DNA of 64,000 bases from Malus domestica (lineage: Eukaryota > Streptophyta > Magnoliopsida > Rosales > Rosaceae): assembly GCF_042453785.1 (NCBI RefSeq), contig NC_091668.1, positions 19,441,001 to 19,505,000 on the forward strand, read 5' to 3'. Shown in pieces: positions 12,054 through 24,386 of this stretch. Within the stretch, counting starts at the first letter, position 1; every line of letters starts with the position of its first letter. The notes beneath the pieces are model-generated. The model made no database searches and had not been told where the DNA came from. It saw only the letters and a list, made by a program, of their open reading frames with translations. The position numbers and the translations under genes are program-made.

Positions 12054-12388
12054 GTTAGTCTATGACTTGTAATTGTGTATAACCATTTTTTTGGCCAAGA
12101 CTCCGTAACCTTTATGCATGTGCAAATAACAGCGGCCCAAAATGCTCACAAAAATTCAAAAATATTAATCTAGACGATCCCACGAAAATAAAAAAATAGA
12201 ATTAATAGTCTTTCCCATTCTTTTCTTTCATCTCCCATGCACGAGACTCAGTTATAAACGACGCGCACCACAAATAAGCCGCTAGAAATACCTCCCAAGC
12301 ATGACACTCGGTTATCCACGACGTGCACCGCAAATAAACCGCTAGAAATACGCAAAAAAGAATTATGAAAAATAAAAAAGAGGTGGGA

Positions 12389-12506
12389 GGATGCAACACG
12401 AACACTTATGAGGAGGTTAACCATCCTAGTACTACTCTCGCCCAAACTTGCTTGACTTCGGAGTTTTGATGGGATCCGGTGCATGTGAGTTGATATGGTC
12501 GCATCC
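12389..12506 (-). pseudogene. 5S rRNA copy 7, full length, diverged
   Basis: Full length, with changes in the C-box region. Its downstream spacer has a ~55-bp local duplication (about 12230-12350). Confidence 0.85.
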
Positions 12507-12670
12507 ATTAGTCTATGACTTGTAATTACATATAACCATTTCTTTGAACCATGACCCTGCAACCTTAGGCACATGCAAATCACACCGGCCCCCAAACGAT
12601 CAAGCGAAAGTAAAAAATATTAATCAAAACGATCACATGAAATTCAAAAATAGGAATTTAGAGTCTTTCC

Positions 12671-12744
12671 CACTCTTGCCCAAACTCGCTTAACGGCGAA
12701 CTTCTGAAGGGATCCGGTGCATGTGAGTTGGTATGATCGCATCC
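12671..12744 (-). pseudogene. 5S rRNA copy 8, 3' part missing
   Basis: Only the 5' ~74 nt remain, joined directly to spacer sequence; most of the C box and the terminator are absent. Confidence 0.85.
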
Positions 12745-13020
12745 GTTAGTCTATGACTTGTAATTTTATATAACCATTTCTTTGGAGAGGACCGCGTAAC
12801 CTTTATGCATGTGCAAATCACAACGGCCCAAAATGATCACACAAATTCAAAAATATTAATCTATACGATCCCACAAAAATCAAAAAATTGAATCAACAGT
12901 CTTTCCCATTCTTTTCTTTCATCTCCCATGCATGAGACTCGGTTATAAACGACGCAAACCACAAATAAAATGCTAGAAATACAAAAAAAAAGAATTATGA
13001 AAAATAAAAAAGAGGTTAGG

Positions 13021-13139
13021 GGATGTAACACAAGGACTTCCCAGGAGGTCACCTATCATAGAACTATTCTCCACCCAAAGTCGGTTAACTTTGGAGTTCT
13101 GATGGGATCTGGTGCATATGAGTTGGTAAGATCGCATCC
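13021..13139 (-). pseudogene. 5S rRNA copy 9, full length, decayed
   Basis: Full length with scattered substitutions, some in the internal promoter. Confidence 0.85.
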
Positions 13140-13414
13140 ATTAGTCTATGACTTGTAATTTTATATAACCATTTCTTTGGCCATGATGCCGTAACCTTTA
13201 TGCATGTGCAAATCACCAGCTCAAAATGATCACACAAAATGACAAAATATTAGTCAAGACGATCCCAAGAAATTCAAAAAATAGAATTAATAGTCTTTCC
13301 CATTCTTTTCTTTCATATCCCAATGCACGAGACTCGGTTATAAGCGATGTCCACCACAAATAAGCTGCTAAAAATACTCAAAAAGGAGTTATGAAAAATA
13401 GAAAAAGAGGTAGG

Positions 13415-13532
13415 GGATGCAACACGAGGACTTCCCGAAAGGTCAAAAATCCTAGTATAACTCTTGCCCAAACTTGCTTAACATCGGAGTTTTGATGGGA
13501 TATGGTGCATGTGAGTTGTTTTGATCGCATCT
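13415..13532 (-). pseudogene. 5S rRNA copy 10, full length, decayed
   Basis: Full length; the region GGTCACCCATCC (+ strand) has become GGTCAAAAATCC, which damages the C box. Confidence 0.85.
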
Positions 13533-13806
13533 TTTAGTGTATGACTTGTAATTGTATATAACCATTTCTTTGACAATGACCCTGTAACCTTTATGCATGT
13601 GCAAATCACACTGACTCAAAATGATCACACAAAATTTAAAAAATATTAATCAAGACGATCCCACGAAATTAAAAAAAAAAGAAGAATTAATAGTCCTTCC
13701 CATTCTTTTCTTTCATCGGCCAAGCACGAGATTCAGTTATAAACGACATGCGTCACAAATAAGTCACTAAAAATACGCAATTATGAAAAATAAAACAGAG
13801 GTAGGG

Positions 13807-13924
13807 AGATGCAACATGAGGACTTAACAGGAAGTTAACCATCCTAGTACTACTCTCGCCCAAACTCACTTAATTTCGGAGTTTCGATGAGATCCGGGGC
13901 ATGTGAGTTGATATGATCGCATCC
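13807..13924 (-). pseudogene. 5S rRNA copy 11, upstream promoter deleted
   Basis: The gene is full length, but its 5' end is joined directly to distal spacer (ACTTCTTTGGCC), so the TATATA box and -1 region are gone. Confidence 0.85.
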
Positions 13925-14171
13925 ACTTCTTTGGCCAATGACCCCGTAACCTTAATACATGTGCAAATAACACCCGCCTAAAAAGATTGCAAGAAATTCA
14001 AAAATAATAATCAAGACAATCCCACGAAATTGAAAAAAATAGAATTAATAGCCTTTCCAATTCTTTTCTTTCATCTCCTAAGCACGAGACTCGGTTATAA
14101 ACAACGTGCGGCACAAATAAGCAGCTAAAAAAACGAAAAAAAGAATTATGAAAAATAAAAAAGACGTTCGA

Positions 14172-14290
14172 AGATGCAACACGAGGACTTCCCAAAAGGT
14201 CACCCATCCTAGTACTACACTCCACCCAAACTCGCTTAACATTGGAGTTCAAATAGGATCCGGTCCATGTGAGTTGGTATGATCGCATCC
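14172..14290 (-). pseudogene. 5S rRNA copy 12, full length, decayed
   Basis: Full length; changes cluster around nt 35-50. Confidence 0.85.
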
Positions 14291-14610
14291 ATTAGTCTAC
14301 GACTTGTAATTGTATATAACCGTTTCTTTGGCCATGACCCCGTAACCTTTACGCATGTGCAAATCACATCGGCTCTAAACGTTCACACGAAATTCAAAAA
14401 TATTAATCGAGACGATCCCTCGAAATTCAAAAAGATAGAATTGATAGTCTTTCCCATTCCTTTCTTTCATCTCCCAATAAATATTAATGAAGACGATCCC
14501 TTGAAATTCAAAAAGATAGAATTAATAGTTTTTCCCATTCCTTTCTTTCATCTCCCAAGCATGAGATTCGGTTATAAACAACGCGCGCCACAAATAAACC
14601 GCTTGAAATA

Positions 14611-14715
14611 GGACTTCCCAGGAGGTCGCCCATCCTAGTACTAATCTCGCCCAAACTCACTTAACTCTAGATTTCTGATGGGATCCGATGCATGTGAGTT
14701 GGTATGACCGCATCC
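14611..14715 (-). pseudogene. 5S rRNA copy 13, 3' end missing
   Basis: The last ~13 nt and the terminator are absent. The upstream spacer is the four-subrepeat type (about 14820-15130). Confidence 0.85.
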
Positions 14716-15211
14716 GTCAGTCTATGACTTTTGGTTGTATATAACCGTTTCTTTGGCCATGACCCCGTAACCTTTATGCATGTGAAAATCACATCGGCAC
14801 CAAATGTTTGCACAAAACTAAAAAATATTAATCAAGACGATCCCTCGAAATTCAAAAAGATAGAATTGATAGTCTTTCACATTCCTTTTTTTCATCTCCC
14901 AAGAAATATTAATCAAGACGATCCCTCGAAATTCAAAATGATAGAATTGATAGTCTTTCCCATTCCTTTCTTTCATCTCCCCAGAAATATTAACCAAGAC
15001 GATCCCTCTCAACTTAAAAAGATAGAATTGATAGTCTTTCGCATTCCTTTCTTTCATCTCCCAAGAATTACTAATCAAGACGATCCCTCAAAATTCAGGA
15101 AGATAGAATTTATAGCCTTTCCCATTCCTTTGTTTTATCCCCCAAGCACGAGACTCGGTTACAAACAACGCGCTCCACAAATAAATAACGAAGAAAAAAA
15201 AAGGGCCGGGG

Positions 15212-15312
15212 GGATGCAGTACGAGGACTTCCTAGAAGGTCACCCATCCTAGTACGCTAAACTTCGGAGTTCTGATGGGATTCGGTGCAGGTCAGTTGGT
15301 ATGATCGCGTCC
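15212..15312 (-). pseudogene. 5S rRNA copy 14, 17-nt internal deletion
   Basis: Missing about 17 nt that include the 3' strand of helix II and the intermediate element. Confidence 0.85.
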
Positions 15313-15669
15313 ATTAGTCTTTGAATTTTAATTGTATATGACTATTTATTTGGCCATGACCCCGTAACCTTTACGCATGTGCAAATCACATTGGCTCCAA
15401 ACGTTCACAAGAAATTCATAAATATTAATCAAGAAGATCCCTCGAAATTAAAAAACTAGAATTAATTGTGTTTCTAATCTATTTCTTTCATCTCCCAAGA
15501 AACATTAATCAAGACGATCCCTCGAAATTCAAAAAGATAGAATTAATAGCCTTTCCCATTCCTTTCTTTCATCTCCCAAGAACGAGACTCGGTTTCAAAC
15601 GACGCGCGCCACAAATAAGAAGCTAGAAATACGCATAACATAATTACGAAGAATAAAAGAGAGGCGGGG

Positions 15670-15787
15670 GGATGCAACACGAGGATTTCCAAGGAGGTCA
15701 CCCATCCTAGCACTACTCTTGCCCAAATTCGCTTAACTTTAGAGTTCTGATAGGATCTGATGCATGTGAGTCGTTATGATCGCATCC
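15670..15787 (-). rRNA. 5S rRNA-like copy 15
   Basis: Full length. It shares private changes (CCTAGCACTACTCTTG on the + strand) with copy 24, which marks the two as copies of one duplicated block. Confidence 0.7.
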
Positions 15788-16145
15788 ATTAGTCTATGAC
15801 TTTTAATTGTATATAACCATTTTTTTTGGCCATGACCCAGCAACCTTTACGCATGTGCAAATCACATCGGCTCTAAACGTTCACACGAAATTCAAAAATA
15901 TTAATAAATACGATCCTTTGAAATTTAAAAAATTGAAGTAATAGTCTTTCTCGTCTATTTCTTTCAAATCCCAAGAAACATTAATTAGGATGATCCCTCG
16001 AAATTCAAAAAGATAGAATTAATAGCCTTTCCCATTCCTTTCTTTCATCTCCCAAGCACTAGACTAGGTTAAAAACGACACGCGCCACAAATAAGCCGCT
16101 CGAAATACGCAAAGAAGAATTACGAAGAATAAAAAAGAGGCGGGG

Positions 16146-16253
16146 GGATGCAACACGATGACTTCCCAGAAGGTCAACCATCCTAGTACTACTCTCGCCC
16201 AAACTCGCTTAACTTATGGGATCCGATGCATGTGAGTTGGTATGATCGAATCC
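16146..16253 (-). pseudogene. 5S rRNA copy 16, 10-nt deletion
   Basis: The ten bases CGGAGTTCTG (+ strand), around nt 40-50 of the gene, are deleted. Confidence 0.85.
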
Positions 16254-16611
16254 GTTAGTCTATGACTTTTAATTGTATATAATCGTTTCTTTGGCCATGA
16301 TCCTGTAACCTTTACGCATGTGCAAATCACATCGGCTCCAAACATTCCCACGAAATTGAAAAATATTAGTCAAGACCATCCCTCGAAATAAAAAAAATAC
16401 AATTAACTGTCATTCTCATCCATTTCTTTCATCTCCCAAGAAACATCAATCATGACGATACCTTGATATTCAAAAAGATAGAATTGATAGTGTTTTGCCA
16501 TTCCTTTCTTTCATCTCCCAAGCAGGAGACTCGGTCATAAACGGCTTGCGCCACAAATAAGCCTTTAGAAATACACAAAAAAGAATTACGAAAAATAAAA
16601 AAGAGGCGGGG

Positions 16612-16729
16612 GGATGCAACACGAGGACTTCCTAGGAGGTCATCCATCCTAGTACAACTCTTGCCAAAACTCGCTTAACTTCGGAGTGCTTATGGGATCT
16701 GTTGCATGTGAGTCGGTATAATTGTATCC
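16612..16729 (-). pseudogene. 5S rRNA copy 17, full length, diverged
   Basis: Full length, with several substitutions in the first 25 nt. Confidence 0.75.
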
Positions 16730-17006
16730 GTTAGTCTGTGACTTTTAATTGTATATAACCGTTTATTTGGCCATGACCCTGTAACCTTTACGCATGTGCA
16801 AATCACGTCGGCTCCAAACGTTCGCACGAAATTCAAAAATATTAATCAAGATAATACCTCAAAATTCAAAAAATTAGAATTAATAGTCTTTCCTATTCCT
16901 TTCTTTCATCCCCCAAGCAGGAGACTCAGTTATAAACAATGTGTGCCATAAATAAGCAGCTAGAAATACTAAGAAAAGAATTACGAAGAATAAAAAAAAG
17001 GCAGGG

Positions 17007-17124
17007 GAATGCAACACGAGGTCTTCCCAAGAGGTTACCCATCCTAGTACAACTCTTACCCAAACTCGCTTAACTTCGGAGTTCTGATGAGATTCGGTGC
17101 ATGTGAGTTGGTATGATCGCATCC
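17007..17124 (-). rRNA. 5S rRNA-like copy 18
   Basis: Full length and moderately diverged; helix II keeps the variant pairing. Confidence 0.7.
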
Positions 17125-17435
17125 GTTAGTCTATGACTTTTAATTGTATATAACCGTTTCTTTGGCCATGACCCAGTAGACTTTACGCATGTGTAAATCA
17201 CATCGGCTCCAAACGTTTGCATGAAATTTAAAATATAGAATTAATAGTTTTTTTCATCTCCCAAGAAACATTAATCAAGACGATCCGTGAAATTCAAAAA
17301 GATAGAATGAATAGTCCTTCTCGTTCATTTCTTTTATCTCTTCCCAAGCACGGGACTCAATTCTAAATGACGCGTGCCACAAATAAGCCACTCTTAATAC
17401 GCAAAAACGAATTACGAAGAATAAAAAAAATGGGG

Positions 17436-17553
17436 GGATGCAACACGAGGACTTCCCAGGAGGTCACCCATCATAGTACTACTCTCGCCCAAACTTGCTT
17501 AACTTCGGAGTTCTGATGGGATCCGATGCATGTGAGTTGGTATGATCGAATCC
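17436..17553 (-). rRNA. 5S rRNA-like copy 19
   Basis: Full length, with few differences from the array consensus. Confidence 0.75.
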
Positions 17554-17910
17554 TTTAGTCTATGACTTTTAATTGTATATAATCGTTTCTTTGGCCATGA
17601 ACCCGTAACCTTTACGCATGTGCAAATCACATCGGCTCCAAACATTCGCATGAAATTCAAAAATATTAGTCAAAACCATCCCTCGAAATTTAAAAAATAG
17701 AATTAATAGTCTTTCTCATCTATTTCTTTCATCTCGCAAGAAAAATTAATCAAGGCGATCCCTCGAAATTCTAAAAGATAGAATTACTAGTCTTTCCCAT
17801 TCCTTTCTTTCATCTCCCAAGCACGAGACTCGGTCATAAACGACTTGCGCCACAAATAAACCTTTACAAATACACAAAAAAGAATTACGAAAAATAAAAA
17901 AGAGGCAGGG

Positions 17911-18028
17911 GGATACAACACGAGGACTTCTCAGGAGGTCACCCATCCTAGTACAACTCTCGCCCAGACTCGCTTAACTTTAGAGTTCTGATAGGATCCG
18001 ATGCAAGTGAGTTAGTATGATCGCATCC
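17911..18028 (-). rRNA. 5S rRNA-like copy 20
   Basis: Full length. Its upstream spacer is interrupted 92 bp away by the solo LTR at 18120. Confidence 0.7.
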
Positions 18029-18119
18029 ATTAGTCTATGACTTTTAATTGTATATAGCCGTTTCTTTGGCCATGACCCCGCAACCTTTACGCATGTGCAC
18101 ATCACATCGGCTCCACACG

Positions 18120-19983
18120 TGTTGGAAGTATGCCCACAAAGTCACTCATTTGATGTAATAGCTTTTGGAATACTTATTGTATTAAACTTTTATATGTTTA
18201 ATGAAGGGCAAAGCTTATTGTTAATCACTATTTATTGTATCTTGTGTTTAAGCAATAAGGGAATCCAAGGAATGTATTTGATCTAAGAGATAAGTGATTT
18301 AAGTAAGTTAGATTAACGAGACCTTTCTCTTATGTTCATTCCTAAAACGTTCCTAGCCATAGGATTGCCAATTGGGCATTGACAATCCGCTAAGGTTAGT
18401 ATGTGTTATGTCGACTCAAGCGCGAGTATGACAAGTCTCAAGTCATTTAGTGTTGGACACTAAGGCAAACACATAGGTGCTCAAAAGAGTGATCGAGTAC
18501 ACTGAACAACGATCAAAAGAGAGTTCGAACATACAAGTCATGTAAGAACTCGAGAGTTGCAATATGCAAAGTAGTCCTTTGACCTGAGGCATCATAGATG
18601 TCTAATGGTTAGGTCCTTGATCTTTGATCATGTTAAAGGCATTCCATTGGAATGTCCACGACATTGTTGGGGTCAAGCTATCTAGTCGTGTAGGCATATG
18701 AATGCACAACAAGGGATCTCTAACCTTCCATGGTGGAAGGAGAATACTCTAAGATATGATTCGAAAGTCTTTGGCCAAAGCATATGAATATGACTTAGGA
18801 AGTTTGTTCCAAATCATATTCAATTGAATCATATAGATAAGTATCACATTGGATAGTAGACATGAAACAAACTATCACTCAAACAATGTGATTAAGAGTA
18901 TTGTATTAGAGAAGGACCGTATTGCATTGTAGTTGTAACTGGATAGGTTCTCCAACCACTTCTACTTAGCTTGGGTAACCATGATATGCTGCTAGGTGTC
19001 ACTCATGGTTTGTGGAAGCCCTAAAGATTAGCAAACACTAATTTTAAGGGAGAATTGAAATGTGGTTTCAATTCGCAATCGATCGTTAAGAGTAACAATC
19101 GCCCACTACCTTGCTAAATGGAACCTAATGGATCGTATACCGAATAAGGATGTTGGTGAAGAAATTAAATGAAATGGATAAGCAATTAAATGGTTTAATT
19201 GAAGAATGGTCAAGATTAATTAATTAGTTAATTAATTATACGAAATGTTCGTATTGGGCTTATATGTTGGTTTTGGGTTTCGGGGCCCAAAAGCGTTTTG
19301 GTCCACAAGGCCCATTATGTTTAAGTTGTATGACAACTAAAACAAAATGGGCAAATTAGCCCAATAACAAGGTAAGGCAGGCCATAGGGTGAGGGGTTGC
19401 AAATTTGGATTAATTACAAGTTTGCCACTCACATGTGATGAAGTATAAATTCAACTTTATAGCTTTATTTTCATTTAGGGTTTTTCTTGGTGAAATGAGG
19501 TAAAACACTTTCTCTCATTTTCTCTAAAGAGGCCGGCCACTTAGAGGAGTTTTAGCTAGCAATCTATTCTTCTCTAAGTCATCCATTTCATCTTCACAAT
19601 CACATCCTTGGTGAAGAGACTTAGAGACATCAAGCTTTTGATGTTTTTGGAGAACTAATCCTCAAATCCTCAAATAAGCAAAGGAGCACTAAAAGGAGGA
19701 AAATCACAAGGAAGATCCAAGGAGCAAGGAGGTGACTTGAAGGCCCTCCACTTGGGTGAATCCCTTGTGTAATCAAGGATGAGCTTCAAGGGTAAAGAAA
19801 CTCTAAATCTTTCCTTCTCTTTAATGTTGTTAAAGAGTTTATTGGTTCACCATATACTAGGCTTTGAAAGTCATGGGTTTTATGCATTGTTTTTTAATGC
19901 ATGCCTACTTTAAAGTGTTAATAGTTTGCATATGTATTCAAATGTTCTTACTTGTTCTTAGCTAGGACAAAATTTTTTCATCA
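18120..19983 (+). mobile_element. Solo Copia-type LTR (1,864 bp) in a 5S spacer
   Basis: It begins TGTTGGAAGTATGCCCAC and ends TTTTTTCATCA, with a perfect 5-bp target duplication ACACG at 18115-18119 and 19984-19988. The start sequence and length are typical of the Angela/Tork-like Copia LTRs. No internal domain remains. It lies in the spacer between 5S copies 20 and 21. Confidence 0.9.
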
Positions 19984-20254
19984 ACACGTTCACACGAAAT
20001 TCAAAAATATTAATCAATACGATCCTTCGAAATTTTAAGAATTGAAGTAATAGTCTTTCTTGTCTATTTCTTTTATCGACCAAGAAACATTAATTCGGAC
20101 GATCCCTCGAAATTTAAAAAGATATAATTAATAGGCTTTCCCATTCCTTTCTTTCATCTCTCAAGCACTAGACTAGGTTAAAAACGACGCGCGACACAAA
20201 TAAGCTGCTCGAAATACGCAGAAAAGAATTATGAAGAATAAAAAAAAGGCAGGG

Positions 20255-20372
20255 GTATGCAACACCATGACTTCCTAGAAGGTCACCCATCCTAGTACTA
20301 CTCTCGCACAAACTCGCTTAGCTTCGTAGTTCTGATGGGATCCAGTGCATGTGAGTTGGTATGATCGAATTC
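20255..20372 (-). rRNA. 5S rRNA-like copy 21
   Basis: Full length; GATGACTT-type 3' end shared with copies 16, 25 and 27. Confidence 0.7.
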
Positions 20373-20716
20373 GTTAGTCTATGACTTTCAATTGTATATA
20401 ATTGTTTCTTTGGCCATGACCCCGTAACCTTTACGCATGTGCAAATCACATCGGCTCCAAACATTCCCACGAAATTCAAAAATATTAGTCAAGACCATCC
20501 CTCGAAATTTAAAAAAATATGATTAATAGTCTTTCTCATCTATTTCTTTCATCTCCCAAGAAACATTAATCAAGACGATGCATCGAAATTCAAAAAGATA
20601 GAATTGATAGTCTTTTGCCATTCCTTTCTTTCATCTCCCAAGCACGAGACTCGGGCATAAACGACTTGCGCCACAAATAAGCCTTTAGAAATACGCAGAA
20701 AACAATTACGAAGATT

Positions 20717-20724
20717 AAAAAAAA
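20717..20724 (-). terminator. Representative Pol III T-run after 5S copy 22
   Basis: Eight T on the - strand, about 8 nt downstream of the gene's 3' end. Most intact units have a run of 5-8 T at this place, as expected for RNA polymerase III termination. Confidence 0.7.
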
Positions 20725-20731
20725 GGCCGGG

Positions 20732-20849
20732 GGATGCAACACGAGGACATCCCAGGAGGTCACCCATCCTAGTACTACTCTCGCCCAAACTCGCTTAACT
20801 TCGGAGTTCTGATGGGATCCGGTGCATGTGAGTTGGTATGATCAAATCC
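20732..20849 (-). rRNA. 5S rRNA-like copy 22, closest to the array consensus
   Basis: Full length, with very few private changes. Helix II reads CCAACTC with GAGTTTGG instead of the usual CCAGCAC with GTGCTTGG. TATATA lies at -28 and eight T follow the gene. If any copy in the window is transcribed, this and copy 30 are the best candidates, although the A box is altered at two positions. Confidence 0.8.
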
Positions 20850-20871
20850 GTTAGTCTACGACTTTTTGTTG

Positions 20872-20877
20872 TATATA
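20872..20877 (-). promoter_or_regulatory. Representative TATA-like box of 5S copy 22
   Basis: TATATA at -28 to -23 relative to nt 1 of the gene, the position where plant 5S genes carry their external TATA-like element. Most full-length units have the same box. Confidence 0.75.
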
Positions 20878-21369
20878 ATCGTTTCTTTGGCCATGACCCC
20901 ATAACCTTTACGCATGTGCAAATCACATCGGCTCCAAACGTTTGCACGAAACTCAAAAATATTAATCAAGGCGATCCCTCGAAATTCAAAAAGATAAAAT
21001 TGATAGTCTTTCACATTCCTTTCTTTCATCTCCCAAGAAATATTAATCAAGACGATCCCTCGAAATTCAAAAAGATAGAATTGATAGTCTTTCCCATTCC
21101 TTTCTTTCATCTCCCCAGAAATATTAACCAAGATGATCCCTCTCAACTTAAAAAGATAGAATTGATAGTCTTTCCCATTCCTTTCTTTCATCTTCCAAGA
21201 ATTACTAATCAAGACGATCCCTTGAAATTTAGAAAGATAGAATTTATAGCCTTTCCCATTCCTTTGTTTCATCCCCCAAGCACGAGACTTGGTTACAAAC
21301 AACGCACGCCACAAATAAGCAGCTAGAAATACGCAGAAAAGAATTACGAAGAAAAAAAAAAGGCTGGGA

Positions 21370-21487
21370 AGATGCAACATGAGGACTTCCCAGAAGGTCA
21401 CCCATCTTAGTACTACTCTTGCCCAAACTCGTTAAACTTCGGAGTTCTGATGGGATCCGGTGCAAGTGAGTTGGTACGATCGCGTCC
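21370..21487 (-). rRNA. 5S rRNA-like copy 23
   Basis: Full length; its partner copies in other blocks appear to be 14 and 29. Its upstream spacer has two ~80-bp subrepeats; the long four-subrepeat spacer (about 20950-21290) lies on its downstream side, between it and copy 22. Confidence 0.7.
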
Positions 21488-21844
21488 GTTAGTCTTTGAC
21501 TTTTAATTGTATATGACTATTCCTTTGGCCATGACCCCGTAACCCTTATGTATGTGCAAATCACATTGGCTCCAAACGTTCACAAGAAATTCAAAAATAT
21601 TAATCAAGACGATCCCTCGAAATTAAAAAGATAGAATTAATAGTGTTTCTAATCTATTTCTTTCATCTCCCAAGAAACATTAATTAGGATGATCCCTCGA
21701 AATTCAAAAAGATAGAATTAATAGCCTTTCCCATTCCTTTCTTTCATCTCCCAAGAATGAGACTCGGTTACAAACGACGCGCGCCACAAATAAGAAGCTA
21801 GAAATACGTAGAACAGAATTACGAAGAATAAAAGAGAGGCGGGG

Positions 21845-21962
21845 GGATGCAACATGAGGACTTCCCAGAGGGTCACCCATCCTAGCACTACTCTTGCCCA
21901 AATTCGCTTAACTTTAGAGTTCTGATAGGATCCGATGCATGTGAGTTGGTACGATCGAATCC
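21845..21962 (-). rRNA. 5S rRNA-like copy 24
   Basis: Full length; shares private changes with copy 15. Confidence 0.7.
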
Positions 21963-22318
21963 ATTAGTCTATGACTTTTAATTGTATATAACCGTTTCTT
22001 TGGCCATGACCCCACAACATTTACGCAATTGCAAATCACATCGGCTCCAAACGTTCACACGAAATTCAAAAATATTATTCAATACGATCCTTCGAAATTT
22101 TAAAAATTGAAGTAATAGTCTTTCTCGTCTATTTCTTTCATCTCCCAAGAAACATTAATTAGGACAATCCCTCGAAATTTAAAAAGGTAGAATTAATATC
22201 CTTTCCCATTTCTTTCTTTCATCTCCCAAGCACTAGACTAGGTTAAAAACGACGCGCGCCAAAAATAAGCTGCTTGAAATACGCAAAAACGAATTACGAA
22301 GAATAAAAAGAGGCGGGG

Positions 22319-22436
22319 GGATGCAACACGATGACTTTTCAGAAGGTCACCCATCCTAGTACTACTCTCGCCCAAACTCACTTAACTTCGAAGTTTTGAT
22401 GGGATCCGGTGCATGTGAGTTGGTATGATCGAATCC
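22319..22436 (-). rRNA. 5S rRNA-like copy 25
   Basis: Full length; 3' end of the GATGACTT type, as in copy 16. Confidence 0.7.
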
Positions 22437-22794
22437 GTTAGTCTATGACTTTTAATTGTATATAATCGTTTCTTTGGCCATGATCCTGTAACCTTTACGC
22501 ATGTGCAAATCACATCGGCTCCAAATATTCCCACGAAATTCAAAAATATTAGTCAAGACCATCCCTCGAAATTGAAAAAATATGATTAATAGTCTTTCTC
22601 ATCTATTTCTTTCATCTTCCAAGAAACATTAATCAAGACGATCCCTCAAAATTCAAAAAGATAGAATTGATAGTCTTTTGTCATTCCTTTCTTTCATCTC
22701 CCAAACACGAGCCTCGGTCATAAACGACTTGCGGCACAAATAAGCCTTTAGAATTATGCAAAAAAGAATTATGAAAAATAAAAAAGAGGCGGGG

Positions 22795-22912
22795 GGATGC
22801 AACACGAGGACTTCTCAGGAGGTCAGTCATCCTAGTACAGCACTTGCCCAAACTCGCTTAACTTTAGAGTTCTGATAGGATCCGATGCATGTGAGTTGGT
22901 ATGATCGCATCC
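22795..22912 (-). rRNA. 5S rRNA-like copy 26
   Basis: Full length; shares TTTAGAGTTCTGATAGGATC (+ strand) with copy 20. Confidence 0.7.
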
Positions 22913-23277
22913 ATTAGTCTATGACTTTTAATTGTATATAACCGTTTCTTTGGCCATGACCCCGCAACCTTTTCGCGTGTGCAAATCACATCGGCTCCAA
23001 ACGTTCACACGAAATTCAAAAATATTAATCAATACGATCCTTCGAAATTTTAAAAATTGAAGTAATAGTCTTTCTTGTCTATTTCTTTCATCTCCCAAGA
23101 AACATTAATTTGGATGATCTCTCGAAATTTAAAAAGATAGAATTAATTGCCTTTCCCCTTCCTTTCTTTCATCTCCCAAGCATTAGACTAGGTTAAAAAT
23201 GACGCGCGCCACAAATAAGCCGCTCGAAATACGTAGAAAAGAATTAAGAAGAATAAAAAAGAGGTCGTGGGGGGGAG

Positions 23278-23395
23278 GGATGCAACACGATGACTTCCCA
23301 GAAGGTCACCCATCCTAGTACTACTCCAGTCCATACTCGCTTAACTTCAAAGTTCTAATGGGATCCGGTGCATATGAGTTGGTATGATCGAATCC
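23278..23395 (-). rRNA. 5S rRNA-like copy 27
   Basis: Full length; a G-rich insertion (GGGGGGAGGG) lies just downstream of the gene on the + strand map. Confidence 0.7.
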
Positions 23396-23754
23396 GATAG
23401 TCTATGACTTTTAATTGTATATAATCGTTTCTTTGGACATGGCCCTGTAACCTTTACGCATGTGCAAATCACATCGGCTCCAAACATTCCCACGAAATTC
23501 AAAAATATTAGTCAAGACCATCCCTCGAAATTGAAAAAATACAATTAATAGTCTTTCCCATCTATTTCTTTCATCTCCCAAGAAACATTAATCAAGACGA
23601 TCCATCGAAATTCAAAAAGATAGAATTGATAGTGTTTTGCCATTCCTTTCTTTCATCTCCTAAGCACGAGACTCGGTCATAAACGACTTGTGCCACATAT
23701 AAGCCTTTAGGAATACGCAGAAAACAATTATGAAGAATAAAAAAAAAGCGGGGG

Positions 23755-23871
23755 GACGCAACACGAGGACTTCCCAGGAGGTCACCCATCCTAGTACTAC
23801 TCTCGCCCAAACTTGCTTAACTTCGGAGTTCTGATGGGATTCGGTGCATGTAAGTTTGTATGATCGAATCC
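23755..23871 (-). rRNA. 5S rRNA-like copy 28
   Basis: Full length; four-subrepeat spacer upstream, as for copy 22. Confidence 0.7.
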
Positions 23872-24386
23872 ATTAGTCTACGACTTTTAGTTGTATATAA
23901 CCGTTTATTTGGCCATGACCCTGTAACCTTTACGCATATGCAAATCAGATCGGCTCCAAACGTTTGTACGAAACTCAAAAATATTAATCAAGACGATCCC
24001 TCGAAATTCAAAAAGATAGAATTGATAGTCTTTCACATTCCTTTCTTTCATCTCCCAATAAATTTTAATCAAGAGAATCCCTCGGAATTCAAAAAGATAG
24101 AATTGATAGTCTTTCCCCTTTCTTTCATCTCCCCAGAATTATTAACCAAGACGATCCCTCTCAACTTAAAAAGATAGAATTAATAGTCTTTCCCATTCCT
24201 TTCTTTCATCTCCTAAGAATTACTAATCAAGACGATCCCTTGAAATTCAGAAAGATAGAATTTATAGCCTTTCCCATTCCTTTATTTCATCCCCCAAGCA
24301 CGAGACACGGTTACAAACAACACGCGCCACAAATAAGCAGCTAGAAATACGCAGAAAACAATTACGAAAAAAAAAAAAGGCCGGGG

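Noticed and set aside
14279-15252. Open frames of 110 and 173 codons repeating FHLPRNINQDDPSKFKKIEL
   Set aside because: Same spacer-subrepeat artefact; no codon structure beyond the repeat.
20838-21401. Open frames of 162 codons (+) and 181 codons (-) in the 5S array
   Set aside because: They consist of spacer subrepeats read in frame; their length reflects the ~80-bp repeat lacking stops in those frames, and the same peptides recur in other units with breaks.
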